A stretch of 64,000 nucleotides of DNA from Pseudomonas japonica. GTDB taxonomy: Bacteria > Pseudomonadota > Gammaproteobacteria > Pseudomonadales > Pseudomonadaceae. A model generated the notes under the pieces. That model ran no database searches. It worked only from the letters and a program-made list of their open reading frames with translations, and was not told the origin of the DNA. The first letter of the stretch is position 1. Each line of letters starts with the position of its first letter. The DNA lies in assembly GCF_900188455.1 (NCBI RefSeq), contig NZ_FZOL01000002.1, positions 361,293 to 425,292 on the forward strand. The letters run 5' to 3'. Shown here piece after piece: positions 43,125 through 54,952 of this stretch. The translations under genes and the position numbers were made by a program.

Positions 43125-43328
43125 ATGACCAATGAAGAAGTACAGGTAGCCCTGGCCAAGCTGATCGGCTGCGAATACACCCAGGCCGTCAAGGCCCAGA
43201 TCACCGAACTGACCGGGCGCGCCCGCGTCGTCGGCCCGAATGACGTGTCCACCCTGGAAATGGACGAGTCCCGCATTCATGTGGTCGCTGGCGGCAACGG
43301 CATGATCACCGGCTTCCACTTCGGTTGA
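43125..43328 (+). CDS. Small I78-type peptidase inhibitor-like protein
   Basis: 67 aa, RBS AAGGAAG. The second half (ARVVGPNDVSTLEMDESRIH, then VVAGGNGMITGF) follows the I78 inhibitor pattern of a conserved Pro, a Thr/Ser before an acidic run, and RL/RI.V..GG.I. The family usually ends in CG and is secreted. Here the end is HFG and no signal peptide is present, so it may act inside the cell or have lost inhibitor function. An intrinsic terminator follows. Confidence 0.65.
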   Translation: MTNEEVQVALAKLIGCEYTQAVKAQITELTGRARVVGPNDVSTLEMDESRIHVVAGGNGMITGFHFG

Positions 43329-43344
43329 TCGACGCTGTATCAGG

Positions 43345-43377
43345 ACGCCCGGTGCGAAAGCCCCGGGCGTTTTCGTT
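43345..43377 (+). terminator. Intrinsic terminator after I78-like gene
   Basis: ACGCCCGG (43345-43352) pairs with CCGGGCGT (43363-43370), followed by TTTCGTTT. It lies 16 bp past the stop of the small gene at 43125. Confidence 0.7.
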
Positions 43378-43402
43378 TGCCCGCGAAAAACCGCAGGCAT
43401 AA

Positions 43403-43432
43403 AAAAACCCGTATCCGGGGATACGGGTTTTT
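43403..43432. terminator. Bidirectional terminator after rpmG
   Basis: AAAAACCCGTATCC (43403-43416) and GGATACGGGTTTTT (43419-43432) form a long stem with a T-run on both strands. It ends the rpmB-rpmG transcript on the minus strand and backs up the terminator of the plus-strand gene. Confidence 0.85.
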
Positions 43433-43448
43433 CTGGGAGCCGGATCAA

Positions 43449-43604
43449 TTACTTGATCTTGGCTTCCTTGTACATCACGTGCTTACGGACGACCGGATCG
43501 TATTTCTTGATCTCGATCTTGTCCGGAGTGGTGCGCTTGTTCTTGTCGGTGGTGTAGAAGTGGCCAGTACCGGCGCTCGACACCAAACGGATCAGTTCAC
43601 GCAT
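43449..43604 (-). CDS. rpmG: 50S ribosomal protein L33
   Basis: 51 aa ([20 protein letters not shown], ending YKEAKIK), the classical L33 sequence with the [11 protein letters not shown] pattern. A component of the large ribosomal subunit. It lies 11 bp downstream of rpmB in the same operon. Confidence 0.96.
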   Translation of the reverse strand: MRELIRLVSSAGTGHFYTTDKNKRTTPDKIEIKKYDPVVRKHVMYKEAKIK

Positions 43605-43615
43605 GACGTTCTCCC

Positions 43616-43852
43616 TTAGACCTTGATGCCGTTACGGCGAATGTCGACCAGAACGGCGTCGATGCCGCGCTTGTCGATGATACGCATGCCCTTGGCGGAA
43701 ACGCGCAGACGCACGAAACGCTTCTCGGACTCGACCCAGAAGCGATGATGCTGCAGGTTCGGCAGGAAACGACGACGGGTTTTGTTGTTTGCGTGGGAAA
43801 TGTTGTTCCCGGTTACTGGACCCTTACCAGTAACTTGACAGACTCTCGACAT
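43616..43852 (-). CDS. rpmB: 50S ribosomal protein L28
   Basis: 78 aa ([20 protein letters not shown], then [14 protein letters not shown]), the canonical L28 sequence. It is first of the rpmB-rpmG operon, with a hairpin in its leader (43878-43896). Confidence 0.97.
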   Translation of the reverse strand: MSRVCQVTGKGPVTGNNISHANNKTRRRFLPNLQHHRFWVESEKRFVRLRVSAKGMRIIDKRGIDAVLVDIRRNGIKV

Positions 43853-43877
43853 GCCTCAGCCCTCTAAAACCACATGC

Positions 43878-43896
43878 CCAACCCGGCATGGGTTGG
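43878..43896 (-). promoter_or_regulatory. Hairpin in rpmB leader
   Basis: CCAACCC (43878-43884) pairs with GGGTTGG (43890-43896), 5-nt loop, 26 bp before the rpmB ATG on the minus strand. It could be an autoregulatory leader structure or an operator. The remaining leader up to 44214 shows no further gene. Confidence 0.35.
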
Positions 43897-44214
43897 CCGC
43901 TTAATCTCTCAGTCTTTGGCGCCAGGCGCCTTGATTCTTCGAGGTCTTACCGGCTACACCCAAGGGTGCTGCACACCGGGCCCCTAGAAAAGAGCGCTGC
44001 TTTATACCAGAAACGCCAGAGCACAACAACACAGAATGTGATTGGACGAACACGTTCCGTGACAGGCGCGGCGTGCTAAACGGGCTCCGCAGCGGATAAC
44101 CGCTCGTCGCGAAATTCCTTGAAAAAGGTATTGGCGCTTTGCAATCCAGCGCACTAGGGTAGGACTTTCCAGACTGCACTGGCAGATGGGTCGTCGTTCA
44201 GCCAAGGAGTCCTC
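43897..44214. other. Intergenic, divergent promoters of rpmB and peptide SBP
   Basis: About 320 bp between the rpmB leader hairpin and the substrate-binding protein gene. It should contain both promoters. No open frame here has a credible RBS and composition, and I find no RNA gene. Confidence 0.5.
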
Positions 44215-45804
44215 ATGCGTCCCGCCGTTCTATCCCTGTTGTTCGCCACCCTGCTCGGCCCCACCCTGGCCCAGGCCGCCGCGCTCAGCGTGTGCACCGA
44301 AGCCAGCCCCGAAGGCTTCGACGTGGTCCAGTACAACTCGCTGACCACCACCAATGCCTCGGCCGACGTGCTGATGAACCGCCTGGTGGAATTCGACGCA
44401 GCGGCCGGCAAGGTCGTACCGAGCCTGGCGCAAAGCTGGACGGTGTCCGACGACGGCCTGGTCTACACCTTCACGTTGCGCTCGGAAGTGAAGTTCCACA
44501 CCACCCCGTACTTCAAGCCGAGCCGCACGCTGAACGCCGATGACGTACTGTTCAGTTTCCAGCGCATGCTCTACCCGGCGCATTCCTGGCACAAGATCGC
44601 CCAGAGCGGCTTCCCCCACGCCCAGTCGCTGCAGTTGCCCGAGCTGATCAAGCAGATCGACGCCCCGGACGCGCTGTCCGTGCGCTTCACCCTGAGCCAC
44701 CCGGACGCTACCTTCCTGGCCACCCTGAGCATGGGCTTCGCCTCGATCTACCCGGCCGAGTACGCTGACCAACTGCTCAAGGCCGGCACCCCGGAAAAAC
44801 TCAACAGCCAGCCGGTCGGCACCGGCCCGTTCGTCTTCAACCGCTTCCAGAAGGACGCGGCGATCCGCTACCGGGCCAACCCGGACTACTTCAATGGCAA
44901 ACCCGCGGTCGACCCGCTGATCTTCGCCATCACCCCGGACGCCAACGTGCGCTTGCAGAAACTGCGGCGCAACGAGTGCCAGATCGCCCTGTCACCGAAG
45001 CCGCTGGACATCGCCGCGGCCAGCGAGGACAGCAGTCTGAAGGTGGAAAAGACCGAAGCCTTCATGACCGCCTTCCTCGCCATCAACACCCAGCATGCGC
45101 CGCTGGACAAGCCGGAAGTGCGCCAGGCGATCAACCTGGCCTTCGACAAGGACAGCTACCTCAAGGCCGTGTTCGAAGGCACCGCGGTCGCCGCCAACGG
45201 CCCGTTCCCGCCCAATACCTGGAGCTACGACAAGTCGCTGCCGGGCTACCCGAACGACCAGAACAAGGCCCGCGAGCTGCTGAAGAAAGCCGGCCTGCCC
45301 GACGGTTTCAGCACTACGATCTGGACCCGCCCGTCCGGCAGTCTGCTCAATCCCAACCCGAGCCTCGGCGCGCAATTGCTGCAGGCGGACCTGGCCAAGG
45401 TCGGGATCAAGGCGGACATCCGCGTGATCGAATGGGGCGAGCTGATTCGCCGGGCCAAGGCCGGCGAGCATGACCTGCTGTTCATGGGCTGGGCCGGCGA
45501 CAACGGCGACCCGGACAACTTCCTCAGCCCGCAGTTTTCCTGCGCCGCGGTCACCTCGGGGACCAACTTCGCGCGCTACTGCGACCCGCGCTTGGACCAG
45601 TTGATCAGCGCCGGCAAGACCACCGCCGACCAGAGCGTGCGCAGCCGCCTGTACCAGCAGGCCCAGGCGCAGATCCAGCAACAGGCGCTGTGGCTGCCGC
45701 TGGCCCACCCCACCGCCGCGGTGCTGCTGCGCGGCGATGTGGAGGGCTACCGGGTCAATCCGTTCGGCCGCCAGGACTTTTCCGCGGTCAAGGTGACGCG
45801 CTGA
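44215..45804 (+). CDS. Peptide ABC transporter substrate-binding protein
   Basis: 529 aa. The signal peptide ([20 protein letters not shown]) is followed by [23 protein letters not shown]_bac_5 family: [35 protein letters not shown], and [17 protein letters not shown]. It resembles DppA dipeptide-binding proteins. No permease or ATPase is encoded alongside, as in other Pseudomonas DppA paralogs that share one transporter. It converges with radC with a 17-bp overlap of coding ends. Confidence 0.88.
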   Translation: MRPAVLSLLFATLLGPTLAQAAALSVCTEASPEGFDVVQYNSLTTTNASADVLMNRLVEFDAAAGKVVPSLAQSWTVSDDGLVYTFTLRSEVKFHTTPYFKPSRTLNADDVLFSFQRMLYPAHSWHKIAQSGFPHAQSLQLPELIKQIDAPDALSVRFTLSHPDATFLATLSMGFASIYPAEYADQLLKAGTPEKLNSQPVGTGPFVFNRFQKDAAIRYRANPDYFNGKPAVDPLIFAITPDANVRLQKLRRNECQIALSPKPLDIAAASEDSSLKVEKTEAFMTAFLAINTQHAPLDKPEVRQAINLAFDKDSYLKAVFEGTAVAANGPFPPNTWSYDKSLPGYPNDQNKARELLKKAGLPDGFSTTIWTRPSGSLLNPNPSLGAQLLQADLAKVGIKADIRVIEWGELIRRAKAGEHDLLFMGWAGDNGDPDNFLSPQFSCAAVTSGTNFARYCDPRLDQLISAGKTTADQSVRSRLYQQAQAQIQQQALWLPLAHPTAAVLLRGDVEGYRVNPFGRQDFSAVKVTR

Positions 45805-46477
45805 AGAAACAACCGTGCTCGCGCATCGACAGCGGCTCGCCGTCGCCGACGATGAAATGATCGAGGACCCGCACCTCGATATTCTCCAGGGCATCCACGA
45901 GCCGATGGGTCAGGCGAATGTCGGCCTGACTCGGCTCGGGGTTTCCGGAGGGATGGTTGTGGCAGAGGATCAACGCCGCGGCGTTGTGCGCCAAGGCCCG
46001 CTTGATGACCTGGCGCGGGTACACGGTGGCGCTGTCGATGGAGCCGCGAAAGAGAATCTCGAAGCCCAGCGGATGATGTTTCGTATTGAGGAACAGGCAG
46101 CCAAAGGCTTCGTTCTGCTCATGTCGCAACCTGGCTTTCAGATAGCGCCGAACCGTGCTCGGACATTCAAGGGCAGACTCATGGGCAATGCTTGCATACA
46201 GATGCCGTCGGCCGATTTCCATCACCGCCTGCAACTGGGTGTACTTCGCCGGGCCAAGCCCGGGTTCGGCGAGGAAGGTGGCCATGTCGGCCTCCAGCAA
46301 CTGCCGTAGCCCACCAAAGCGACTCAACAGCCCTCGCGCCAGATCGACCGCGCTCTGCCCCGCCACCCCCGTGCGCAGAAAGATCGCCAGCAACTCGGCA
46401 TCCGCAAGGCTGCCAACTCCACGCGCCAACAGCTTCTCCCGCGGGCGTTCCGCCACGGGCCAATCCCTGATACTCAT
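45788..46477 (-). CDS. radC: RadC/JAB-domain protein
   Basis: 229 aa from ATG 46477 ([17 protein letters not shown]). An upstream TTG only extends it by two codons. Helix-hairpin-helix-like N-terminus, then a JAB/MPN metalloprotease fold with the zinc motif [14 protein letters not shown]. The family was linked to DNA repair but its enzymatic activity is uncertain. It overlaps the 3' end of the SBP gene and diverges from coaBC. Confidence 0.88.
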   Translation of the reverse strand: MSIRDWPVAERPREKLLARGVGSLADAELLAIFLRTGVAGQSAVDLARGLLSRFGGLRQLLEADMATFLAEPGLGPAKYTQLQAVMEIGRRHLYASIAHESALECPSTVRRYLKARLRHEQNEAFGCLFLNTKHHPLGFEILFRGSIDSATVYPRQVIKRALAHNAAALILCHNHPSGNPEPSQADIRLTHRLVDALENIEVRVLDHFIVGDGEPLSMREHGCFFSASP

Positions 46478-46611
46478 CGTCAATCCCTCTGTCCGTACGT
46501 GACTGCTCCCGCTTTGAGCCCTGTGCTATCTTAGCCGCCACTTTTTGCGCAACGCCCGGCCTGGGGAGGCGTCGGCATTGCGTGCAACCTCCATCGGAAA
46601 AAGGCAGGCCT

Positions 46612-47820
46612 ATGCAGCGGCTGTATCGGAAACGCATCGTTCTCGGCGTCGGCGGCGGTATTGCCGCCTACAAGAGCGCCGAGCTGGTTCGCCGACTTCT
46701 GGAGCACGGCGCCCAGGTGCGCGTGGTCATGACCCGTGGCGGAGCCGAATTCATCACTCCGCTGACCATGCAGGCGCTCTCCGGGCACCCGGTGCACATG
46801 GACCTATTGGATCCCGCTGCCGAAGCGGCGATGGGCCATATCGAACTGGCCAAGTGGGCCGACCTGGTGCTGATCGCGCCAGCCACCGCCGACCTGATCG
46901 CGCGCCTGGCCCAAGGCGTGGCCGACGATCTGCTGACCACCCTGGTGCTGGCCACCGACGCCACGGTCGCGGTGGCCCCGGCGATGAACCAGGCCATGTG
47001 GCGCGACCCCGCCACCCAGGCCAACCTGGAAACCCTGCAGGAGCGCTCGATCCAGGTCTTCGGCCCGGCCTCGGGCAGCCAGGCCTGCGGCGATGTCGGC
47101 CTCGGCCGCATGCTCGAAGCCAATGATCTGGCCTGGCTGGCCGCCGAATGCTTCAAGCGCGAGTCGCTGACCGGCAAGCACGTGCTGATCACCGCCGGTC
47201 CGACCCAGGAAAACATCGACCCGGTGCGTTACATCACCAACCACAGCTCCGGCAAGATGGGCTTCGCCCTCGCCGAAGCCGCGGTGGAAGCCGGCGCCCG
47301 GGTGACCCTGGTCACCGGCCCGGTGCACCTGCCGACCCCGGACCGGGTCACCCGCATCGACGTGGTCAGCGCCCGCGACATGCTCGCCGCCTGCGAAGCG
47401 GCGATGCCCTGCGACCTGTTCATTGCCTCGGCCGCGGTCGCGGACTACCGACCTGAAGTGGTCGCCCCGCAGAAGCTCAAGAAAGACCCTACAACCGGTG
47501 ACGGCCTGCTGCTGCAGATGGTGCGCAACCCCGACATTCTCGCCACCATCGCCACCCGCCCCGACCGCCCGTTCAGCGTCGGCTTCGCCGCCGAGACCGA
47601 ACACCTGCTCGATTACGCGGCACGCAAGCTCAAGGACAAGAACCTCGACCTGATCGTCGCCAATGACGTGGCCAACCCCAGCATTGGCTTCAACAGCGAG
47701 GAAAACGCCTGCAGCGTGATCGACCGCCAGCTCCATGAAACCCTGTTCGCGCAGACCAGCAAGGGCAAGATCGCCCGCCAACTGGTCGCCTTCATTGCCG
47801 AACGCCTCAACCAGGTTTGA
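46612..47820 (+). CDS. coaBC: Bifunctional phosphopantothenoylcysteine synthetase/decarboxylase
   Basis: 402 aa from ATG 46612. N-terminal CoaC flavin decarboxylase ([28 protein letters not shown] and [14 protein letters not shown]) and C-terminal CoaB synthetase ([20 protein letters not shown], then [10 protein letters not shown], and KKDP). It catalyses two steps of coenzyme A biosynthesis from 4'-phosphopantothenate and cysteine. It is first in the coaBC-dut pair (4 bp to dut). Confidence 0.95.
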   Translation: MQRLYRKRIVLGVGGGIAAYKSAELVRRLLEHGAQVRVVMTRGGAEFITPLTMQALSGHPVHMDLLDPAAEAAMGHIELAKWADLVLIAPATADLIARLAQGVADDLLTTLVLATDATVAVAPAMNQAMWRDPATQANLETLQERSIQVFGPASGSQACGDVGLGRMLEANDLAWLAAECFKRESLTGKHVLITAGPTQENIDPVRYITNHSSGKMGFALAEAAVEAGARVTLVTGPVHLPTPDRVTRIDVVSARDMLAACEAAMPCDLFIASAAVADYRPEVVAPQKLKKDPTTGDGLLLQMVRNPDILATIATRPDRPFSVGFAAETEHLLDYAARKLKDKNLDLIVANDVANPSIGFNSEENACSVIDRQLHETLFAQTSKGKIARQLVAFIAERLNQV

Positions 47821-47824
47821 TTCA

Positions 47825-48280
47825 ATGCACGCTCTCCAAGCCAAGATTCTCGATCCACGCATCGGCGGCGAATTCCCGCTGCCGCAGTACGCCACTCCCG
47901 GTTCGGCCGGTCTCGACCTGCGCGCCATGCTCAAGGAAGACACTGTCCTCGAGCCAGGCCAGACCCTGCTGATCCCCACCGGCCTGTCGATCTATATCGG
48001 CGATCCGGGCCTGGCGGCGATGATCCTGCCGCGCTCCGGCCTGGGCCACAAACACGGCATCGTCCTCGGCAACCTGGTCGGCCTGATCGACTCCGACTAC
48101 CAGGGCGAGCTGATGGTGTCCTGCTGGAATCGCGGCCAGACCGCCTTCACCATCGCCGTCGGCGAGCGCATCGCGCAACTGGTGCTGGTCCCGGTGGTAC
48201 AGGCGCATTTCGACATCGTCGAGACCTTCGACGAGACCCAACGCGGTGCCGGTGGCTTCGGTCACTCCGGCAGCCATTGA
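47825..48280 (+). CDS. dut: dUTP diphosphatase
   Basis: 151 aa trimeric dUTPase. The five motifs are visible, such as [41 protein letters not shown] and the C-terminal [10 protein letters not shown] that closes over the substrate. It lowers dUTP and makes dUMP for dTMP synthesis. 4 bp after coaBC, 102 bp before algC. Confidence 0.97.
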   Translation: MHALQAKILDPRIGGEFPLPQYATPGSAGLDLRAMLKEDTVLEPGQTLLIPTGLSIYIGDPGLAAMILPRSGLGHKHGIVLGNLVGLIDSDYQGELMVSCWNRGQTAFTIAVGERIAQLVLVPVVQAHFDIVETFDETQRGAGGFGHSGSH

Positions 48281-48382
48281 TCCCCTGATCGCCCTCGACG
48301 TCCTGTCGCGGGCGAACTCTCTGGCGCAAAGGCCGTCCAAGCGTTCCATACGCCCGCAAGCCTTCGAGACTGGAGTCCCGTG

Positions 48383-49780
48383 ATGAACGATATGGCCCAC
48401 CTGATCCCCGCACTGCCTGACAGCATCTTCCGCGCCTACGATATCCGTGGCGTGGTCGGTGACACCCTGCACGCCGAAACGGCCTACTGGATCGGCCGCG
48501 CCATCGGTGCCCAGAGCCTGGCCCAGGGCGAACCGAACGTCTCGGTCGGCCGCGATGGCCGGCTGTCCGGCCCCCTGCTGGTGGAACAGCTGATCAAGGG
48601 CCTGGTCGACGCCGGTTGCCAGGTCAGCGACGTCGGCCTGGTGCCAACCCCGGCGCTGTACTTCGCGGCCAATGTGCTGGCCGGCAAGTCGGGCGTGATG
48701 CTCACCGGCAGCCACAACCCGCCGAACTACAACGGTTTCAAGATCGTCATCGCCGGCGACACCCTGGCCAACGAGCAGATCCAGGCCCTGCTGACGCGTC
48801 TCAAGACCAACGACCTGACCCGCGGCGAGGGCAAGGTCGAGAAGGTCGACATCCTGCCGCGCTATCAGCAGCAGATCGTCGCTGACATCAAGCTGGCCAA
48901 GCGCCTCAAGGTGGTGGTGGACTGCGGCAACGGCGCCGCCGGGGTCAATGCCCCGCAGCTGCTGGCCGCACTGAACTGCGAGGTCATCCCGCTGTTCTGC
49001 GAGGTCGATGGCAATTTCCCCAACCACCACCCGGACCCGGGCAAGCCGGAAAACCTCATCGACCTGATCACCAAGGTCAAGGAAACCGGAGCCGACCTGG
49101 GCCTGGCCTTCGACGGCGACGGTGACCGCGTCGGCGTGGTGACCAACGCCGGCAGCATCGTCTACCCCGACCGCCTGCTGATGCTGTTCGCCCAGGACGT
49201 GCTGGCGCGCAACCCGGGCGCCGAGATCATCTTCGACGTCAAGTGCACCCGCCGCTTGACCCCGCTGATCGCCGAATACGGCGGCACGTCGCGGATGTGG
49301 AAGACCGGCCACTCGCTGATCAAGAAGAAGATGAAGGAAACCGGTGCCCTGCTCGCCGGCGAGATGAGCGGGCACATCTTCATCAAGGAGCGCTGGTTCG
49401 GCTTCGACGACGGTATCTACAGCGCCGCGCGCCTCCTGGAAATCCTCAGCAAGACGCCGGTGGACGCGGAAACCCTGTTCGCCGGCTTCCCGAATGACAT
49501 TTGCACCCCGGAAATCAACATTGATGTGACCGACGAGGGTAAATTCAGCATCATTGATGCACTGCAACGCGACGCCGACTGGGGCCAAGCCGACCTGACC
49601 ACCATCGACGGTGTGCGGGTCGACTACCCCCACGGCTGGGGCCTGGTCCGCGCCTCCAACACCACACCGGTGCTGGTCCTGCGCTTCGAGGCCGACAATG
49701 ACGCCGAACTGCAGCGAATCAAGGCTATATTCCATGCGCAACTCAAGCGCGTAGCCCCCGACCTGCAACTACCGTTCTGA
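48383..49780 (+). CDS. algC: Phosphomannomutase/phosphoglucomutase
   Basis: 465 aa from ATG 48383 (a GTG three bases upstream is an alternative). The catalytic serine is S110 in MLTGSHNPPNYNGFK, metal-binding LAFDGDGDRVGVVT follows, then the sugar-binding GEMSGHIFIKERW and phosphate-binding RASNTTPVLVLRFE. It interconverts mannose-6-P/mannose-1-P and glucose-6-P/glucose-1-P, for alginate, LPS and rhamnolipid sugars. Full length compared with P. aeruginosa AlgC. Confidence 0.96.
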   Translation: MNDMAHLIPALPDSIFRAYDIRGVVGDTLHAETAYWIGRAIGAQSLAQGEPNVSVGRDGRLSGPLLVEQLIKGLVDAGCQVSDVGLVPTPALYFAANVLAGKSGVMLTGSHNPPNYNGFKIVIAGDTLANEQIQALLTRLKTNDLTRGEGKVEKVDILPRYQQQIVADIKLAKRLKVVVDCGNGAAGVNAPQLLAALNCEVIPLFCEVDGNFPNHHPDPGKPENLIDLITKVKETGADLGLAFDGDGDRVGVVTNAGSIVYPDRLLMLFAQDVLARNPGAEIIFDVKCTRRLTPLIAEYGGTSRMWKTGHSLIKKKMKETGALLAGEMSGHIFIKERWFGFDDGIYSAARLLEILSKTPVDAETLFAGFPNDICTPEINIDVTDEGKFSIIDALQRDADWGQADLTTIDGVRVDYPHGWGLVRASNTTPVLVLRFEADNDAELQRIKAIFHAQLKRVAPDLQLPF

Positions 49781-50719
<939 letters not shown>

Positions 50720-50737
50720 CCTTTCCGGCGGGCAAAG

Positions 50738-50765
50738 AAAAAGGCGACCGATTGGTCGCCTTTTT
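50738..50765. terminator. Bidirectional terminator between argB and pyrE
   Basis: AAAAAGGCGACC (50738-50749) pairs with GGTCGCCTTTTT (50754-50765), GATT loop. T-runs on both strands serve the convergent argB and pyrE transcripts. Confidence 0.9.
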
Positions 50766-50775
50766 CATGTTCGGC

Positions 50776-51417
50776 TCAGATGCCGTATTGCGCGCGGTAG
50801 GCTTCCACCGCGGGCAGGTGCTGCTTGAGCTGCGGGTCATCGGCAAGGAACTCGAGGACCTGGGTCAGCGAAACGATGCTGACCACCGGAATGCCGAAGT
50901 CGCGCTCCACTTCCTGGATCGCCGACAGTTCGCCATTGCCACGCTCTTCGCGGTTCAGCGCGATCAGCACGCCAGCGGCGCGGGCGTCCTGGGCCTTGAT
51001 GATCTGCATGACTTCGCGGATCGCGGTGCCGGCGGTGATCACGTCGTCGATGATCAACACGTCGCCGGCCAGCGGCGCGCCCACCAGGCTGCCGCCTTCG
51101 CCGTGGTCCTTGGCTTCCTTGCGGTTGAAGCACCACGGCACGTCGAGCTGGTGTTGCTCGGCCAGTTGCACCGCGGTCGCCGCGGCCAGGGGAATGCCCT
51201 TGTAGGCCGGGCCGAAGAGGACGTCGAACGGAATCTTGCTGTCGACGATCGCCGCCGCGTAGCAACGACCGAGCTGGGCCAGGGCCGAACCGCTGTTGAA
51301 CAGGCCGGCATTGAAGAAGTAGGGGCTGGTACGACCCGATTTGAGGGTGAACTCACCGAAGCGCAGAACCCCGCGATCGATGGCAAAACGAATGAAGTCG
51401 CGCTGATACGGCTGCAT
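50776..51417 (-). CDS. pyrE: Orotate phosphoribosyltransferase
   Basis: 213 aa. PRPP-binding motif [20 protein letters not shown] and [14 protein letters not shown]. It converts orotate and PRPP to OMP in pyrimidine synthesis. It is divergent from crc, an arrangement typical of Pseudomonas. Confidence 0.95.
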   Translation of the reverse strand: MQPYQRDFIRFAIDRGVLRFGEFTLKSGRTSPYFFNAGLFNSGSALAQLGRCYAAAIVDSKIPFDVLFGPAYKGIPLAAATAVQLAEQHQLDVPWCFNRKEAKDHGEGGSLVGAPLAGDVLIIDDVITAGTAIREVMQIIKAQDARAAGVLIALNREERGNGELSAIQEVERDFGIPVVSIVSLTQVLEFLADDPQLKQHLPAVEAYRAQYGI

Positions 51418-51440
51418 GAGGAGTCCCGGATACCACGGAT

Positions 51441-51470
51441 TTAGCTAATTGAGTACAGCTCGGGTATCAT
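51441..51470 (+). promoter_or_regulatory. Possible crc promoter
   Basis: TTAGCT (51441-51446) and TATCAT (51465-51470) with 18-bp spacing sit 27 bp before the crc ATG. A modest sigma70 match. Position is the main support. Confidence 0.35.
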
Positions 51471-51497
51471 ACACGCACGAGATTTTTGGGGCCATTT

Positions 51498-52277
51498 ATG
51501 CGGATCATCAGTGTGAACGTGAATGGCATTCAGGCTGCGGTCGAGCGAGGGTTGCTCAGCTGGCTGCAAGCCCAGAATGCCGACGTCATCTGCCTTCAGG
51601 ATACCCGCGCCTCGGCCTTTGAACTCGATGACCCGGCTTTTCAGCTAGATGGCTACTTCCTTTATGCCTGCGACGCAGAAGTACCCGCCCAAGGCGGCGT
51701 GGCACTTTATTCGCGGTTGCAGCCCAAGGCAGTCATCAGCGGCCTGGGCTTCGAGACAGCCGACCGCTACGGACGTTACCTGCAGGCCGACTTCGACAAA
51801 GTCAGTATTGCAACCTTGCTCCTGCCTTCCGGACAGAACGGCGACGAAGACCTGAACCAGAAGTTCAAGTTGATGGACGACTTCGCCAAGTACCTGGACA
51901 AGCAGCGACGCAAGCGCCGTGAATACATCTACTGCGGCTCGCTCTACGTGGCGCAGCAGAAGCTCGACATCAAGAACTGGCGCGACAGCCAGCAGTCGCC
52001 GGGCTTCCTCGCCCCGGAACGCGCCTGGATGGACGAGATCATCGGCAACATGGGCTACGTCGACGCCCTGCGCGAAGTCAGCCGCGAAGGCGACCAGTAC
52101 AGCTGGTGGCCGGACAACGAACAGGCCGAGATGCTCAACCTGGGCTATCGCTTCGACTATCAACTGCTGACCCCGGGCCTGCGTCGCTTCGTGCGCAGCG
52201 CACGCCTGCCGCGCCAGCCGCGTTTCTCGCAGCACGCGCCGCTGATCGTGGACTACGACTGGACGCTGACGATCTGA
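51498..52277 (+). CDS. crc: Catabolite repression control protein
   Basis: 259 aa, same length as known Crc. Exonuclease III/EEP fold (MRIISVNVNGIQAAVERGLL, CLQDTRASAFELDD, HAPLIVDYDW) but key catalytic residues of true exonucleases are altered, in line with Crc having no nuclease activity. Crc acts with Hfq at A-rich leader sequences to block translation of less-preferred catabolic genes. The pyrE-crc-rph neighbourhood is the standard Pseudomonas one. Likely targets in this window include the amino acid and polyamine catabolic genes. Confidence 0.95.
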   Translation: MRIISVNVNGIQAAVERGLLSWLQAQNADVICLQDTRASAFELDDPAFQLDGYFLYACDAEVPAQGGVALYSRLQPKAVISGLGFETADRYGRYLQADFDKVSIATLLLPSGQNGDEDLNQKFKLMDDFAKYLDKQRRKRREYIYCGSLYVAQQKLDIKNWRDSQQSPGFLAPERAWMDEIIGNMGYVDALREVSREGDQYSWWPDNEQAEMLNLGYRFDYQLLTPGLRRFVRSARLPRQPRFSQHAPLIVDYDWTLTI

Positions 52278-52293
52278 TCGCCACGCAGACATG

Positions 52294-52321
52294 AAAAAGC
52301 CGACCCAAGGGTCGGCTTTTT
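52294..52321. terminator. Bidirectional terminator between crc and rph
   Basis: AAAAAGCCGACCC (52294-52306) pairs with GGGTCGGCTTTTT (52309-52321), 2-nt loop. T-runs on both strands, 17 bp after crc and 20 bp from the rph stop. Confidence 0.9.
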
Positions 52322-52340
52322 GTTGTCCGCCATTTGCGGA

Positions 52341-53063
52341 TCAGTCGGCCAGCGAGGCCTTCTGCAGTTCGAACAGATCGGCCATGCCTTTCTGCGCGAT
52401 GGCCAGCATGGCGTTCAGCTCTTCCGGCTGGAACGGCGCGCCTTCGGCGGTGCCCTGGACTTCGATGAAGCCGCCGGCGCTGGTCATGACCACGTTCAGG
52501 TCGGTCTCGGCGGCGGAGTCTTCCAGGTAATCCAGGTCGAGCACCGCAGCGCCCTGGTACATGCCCACGGAGACCGCGGCGATCATGTGCTTGAGCGGAT
52601 CGCCGCCCTTCAGGCCGCCGCGTTTCTTGACCACGCGCAGGGCATCGACCAGGGCGACCATGGCGCCAGTGATCGACGCGGTGCGGGTACCGCCGTCGGC
52701 CTGGATCACGTCGCAGTCGACGTACAGGGTGATGTCGCCCAGCTTGCTCATGTCCAGCGCGGCGCGCAGCGAGCGGCCGATCAGGCGCTGGATCTCCAGG
52801 GTGCGGCCACCCTGCTTGCCACGGCTGGCTTCGCGCTGGTTACGCTCGCCGGTGGAACGCGGCAGCATGCCGTATTCGGCGGTCAGCCAGCCCTGGCCCT
52901 GGCCTTTGAGGAAGCGCGGGACACCGTTCTCGACGCTGACCGTGCAGACGACCTTGGTGTCGCCGAACTCGACCAGTACCGACCCTTCGGCGTGCTTGGT
53001 GTAGTTGCGGGTGATGCGGATCGAGCGAAGCTGATCGGCGGCGCGACCACTTGGACGTTTCAT
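52341..53063 (-). CDS. rph: Ribonuclease PH
   Basis: 240 aa. [20 protein letters not shown], then GEFGDTK-like [17 protein letters not shown], and [16 protein letters not shown] match RNase PH, the phosphate-dependent 3' exoribonuclease for tRNA ends. Full length with C-terminus intact, unlike the truncated K-12 version. Confidence 0.95.
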   Translation of the reverse strand: MKRPSGRAADQLRSIRITRNYTKHAEGSVLVEFGDTKVVCTVSVENGVPRFLKGQGQGWLTAEYGMLPRSTGERNQREASRGKQGGRTLEIQRLIGRSLRAALDMSKLGDITLYVDCDVIQADGGTRTASITGAMVALVDALRVVKKRGGLKGGDPLKHMIAAVSVGMYQGAAVLDLDYLEDSAAETDLNVVMTSAGGFIEVQGTAEGAPFQPEELNAMLAIAQKGMADLFELQKASLAD

Positions 53064-53140
53064 CTGGGAGTACCTGTACTGGGGGTTCGAATCTGCCGAG
53101 CATTATAGAGCGCAAGGTGTGGGCTGGCCCAGCCTCCTGT

Positions 53141-53279
53141 GGGAATCACCGAGACGTCGGACCGCCGCGATCGGGCGCGAAGCGGCCGTAAACCCTGTAT
53201 CCCGGGTAGTTCAGGCAAATCGGGGACTCTGGGTTTACGGCGGCTGCGCCGCCGATCGCGGATAAATCCGCTCCTACAC
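53141..53279. repeat. Degenerate REP doublet (GGATTTATCC class)
   Basis: Reading the minus strand, TGTAGGAGCGGATTTATCCG, a GGCGGCGCAGCCGCC stem and GTAAACCC run inward. The left half mirrors it with GGCCGTAAACCC and a decayed tag (CCTGTGGGAATCACC). GTAAACCC and GGGTTTAC form the inner dyad. It lies between rph and yicC, and the remaining parts of 53064-53434 must contain both promoters. I see no gene there. Confidence 0.6.
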
Positions 53280-53434
53280 GAACCGCATCGGCCATTCATC
53301 GGTCGGGAATCAGCCACTCCTCCAACGACGGTTTGTAACATCAGTGGATGGGACCGGGCAGCGCACTGCGCTACAATCCTGCGCCTTTGCAGCCTGTCGG
53401 CTTTCCCCCTTCACCTATCTGCGAGGTACTTCCC

Positions 53435-54298
53435 ATGGTGCACAGCATGACCGCCTTCGCTCGTGTCGAACGAGCCGGGACCCAGGGCACACTCATATGG
53501 GAATTGCGCTCGGTCAACCATCGCTACCTCGAACCGCACCTGCGCCTGCCGGAAGCCTTCCGCGACCTCGAAGGCGCCGTACGCGAGGCCCTGCGCCAGG
53601 GGCTGTCGCGCGGCAAGGTCGAGTGCACGCTGCGCTTCACCGAGGAAAACGCCAGCAAGTCGCTGCAGGTCGACCAGGAGCGCGCCCGCCAACTGGTGGA
53701 AGCCGCCGAGACCGTGGCCGGCCTGATCAAGAACCCGGCACCGCTGAACCCGCTGGCCGTGCTCTCCTGGCCTGGCGTGCTGGTCGCTGATGCCACCGAC
53801 CCGCAAGCCCTGAACCAGGAAGCCCTGAGCCTGTTCGAAAATGCGCTTGCCGAACTGAAGAACGGCCGCAACCGCGAAGGCGCCGAGCTGGCCCGGCTGA
53901 TCAACGAGCGCCTGGACAGCATGAGCCAGGAAGTCACCACCCTGCGCGCCCTGGTCCCGCAGATGCTCGCCGCGCAGCGGCAGAAGATCCTCGACCGCTT
54001 CACCGACATGCAGGCCGAACTCGATCCGCAGCGCCTGGAGCAGGAAATGGTCCTGCTGGCGCAGAAGAGCGATGTCGCCGAAGAGCTCGACCGCCTCAGC
54101 ACCCACGTCACCGAAGTGCGCCGCGTGCTCAAGTCCGGCGGTGCGGCGGGCCGGCGCCTGGACTTCCTGATGCAGGAGCTCAATCGCGAAGCCAACACCC
54201 TGGGCTCCAAAGCCTTCGACCCACGCAGCACGCAATCGGCGGTGAACCTCAAGGTCCTGATCGAGCAGATGCGTGAACAAGTACAGAACATCGAGTAA
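53435..54298 (+). CDS. yicC: YicC-family endoribonuclease
   Basis: 287 aa from ATG 53435 (MVHSMTAFARVERAG). YicC_N and DUF1732 parts are visible (WELRSVNHRYLEPHLRLPEA, then EELDRLSTHVTEVRRVLKSG, and GRRLDFLMQELNREANTLGS). E. coli YicC/RNase is involved in degrading the small RNA RyhB. It is 12 bp upstream of gmk, co-transcribed. Confidence 0.94.
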   Translation: MVHSMTAFARVERAGTQGTLIWELRSVNHRYLEPHLRLPEAFRDLEGAVREALRQGLSRGKVECTLRFTEENASKSLQVDQERARQLVEAAETVAGLIKNPAPLNPLAVLSWPGVLVADATDPQALNQEALSLFENALAELKNGRNREGAELARLINERLDSMSQEVTTLRALVPQMLAAQRQKILDRFTDMQAELDPQRLEQEMVLLAQKSDVAEELDRLSTHVTEVRRVLKSGGAAGRRLDFLMQELNREANTLGSKAFDPRSTQSAVNLKVLIEQMREQVQNIE

Positions 54299-54931
<633 letters not shown>

Positions 54932-54952
54932 GCCCTCGCCTTCCGGGCCGCC

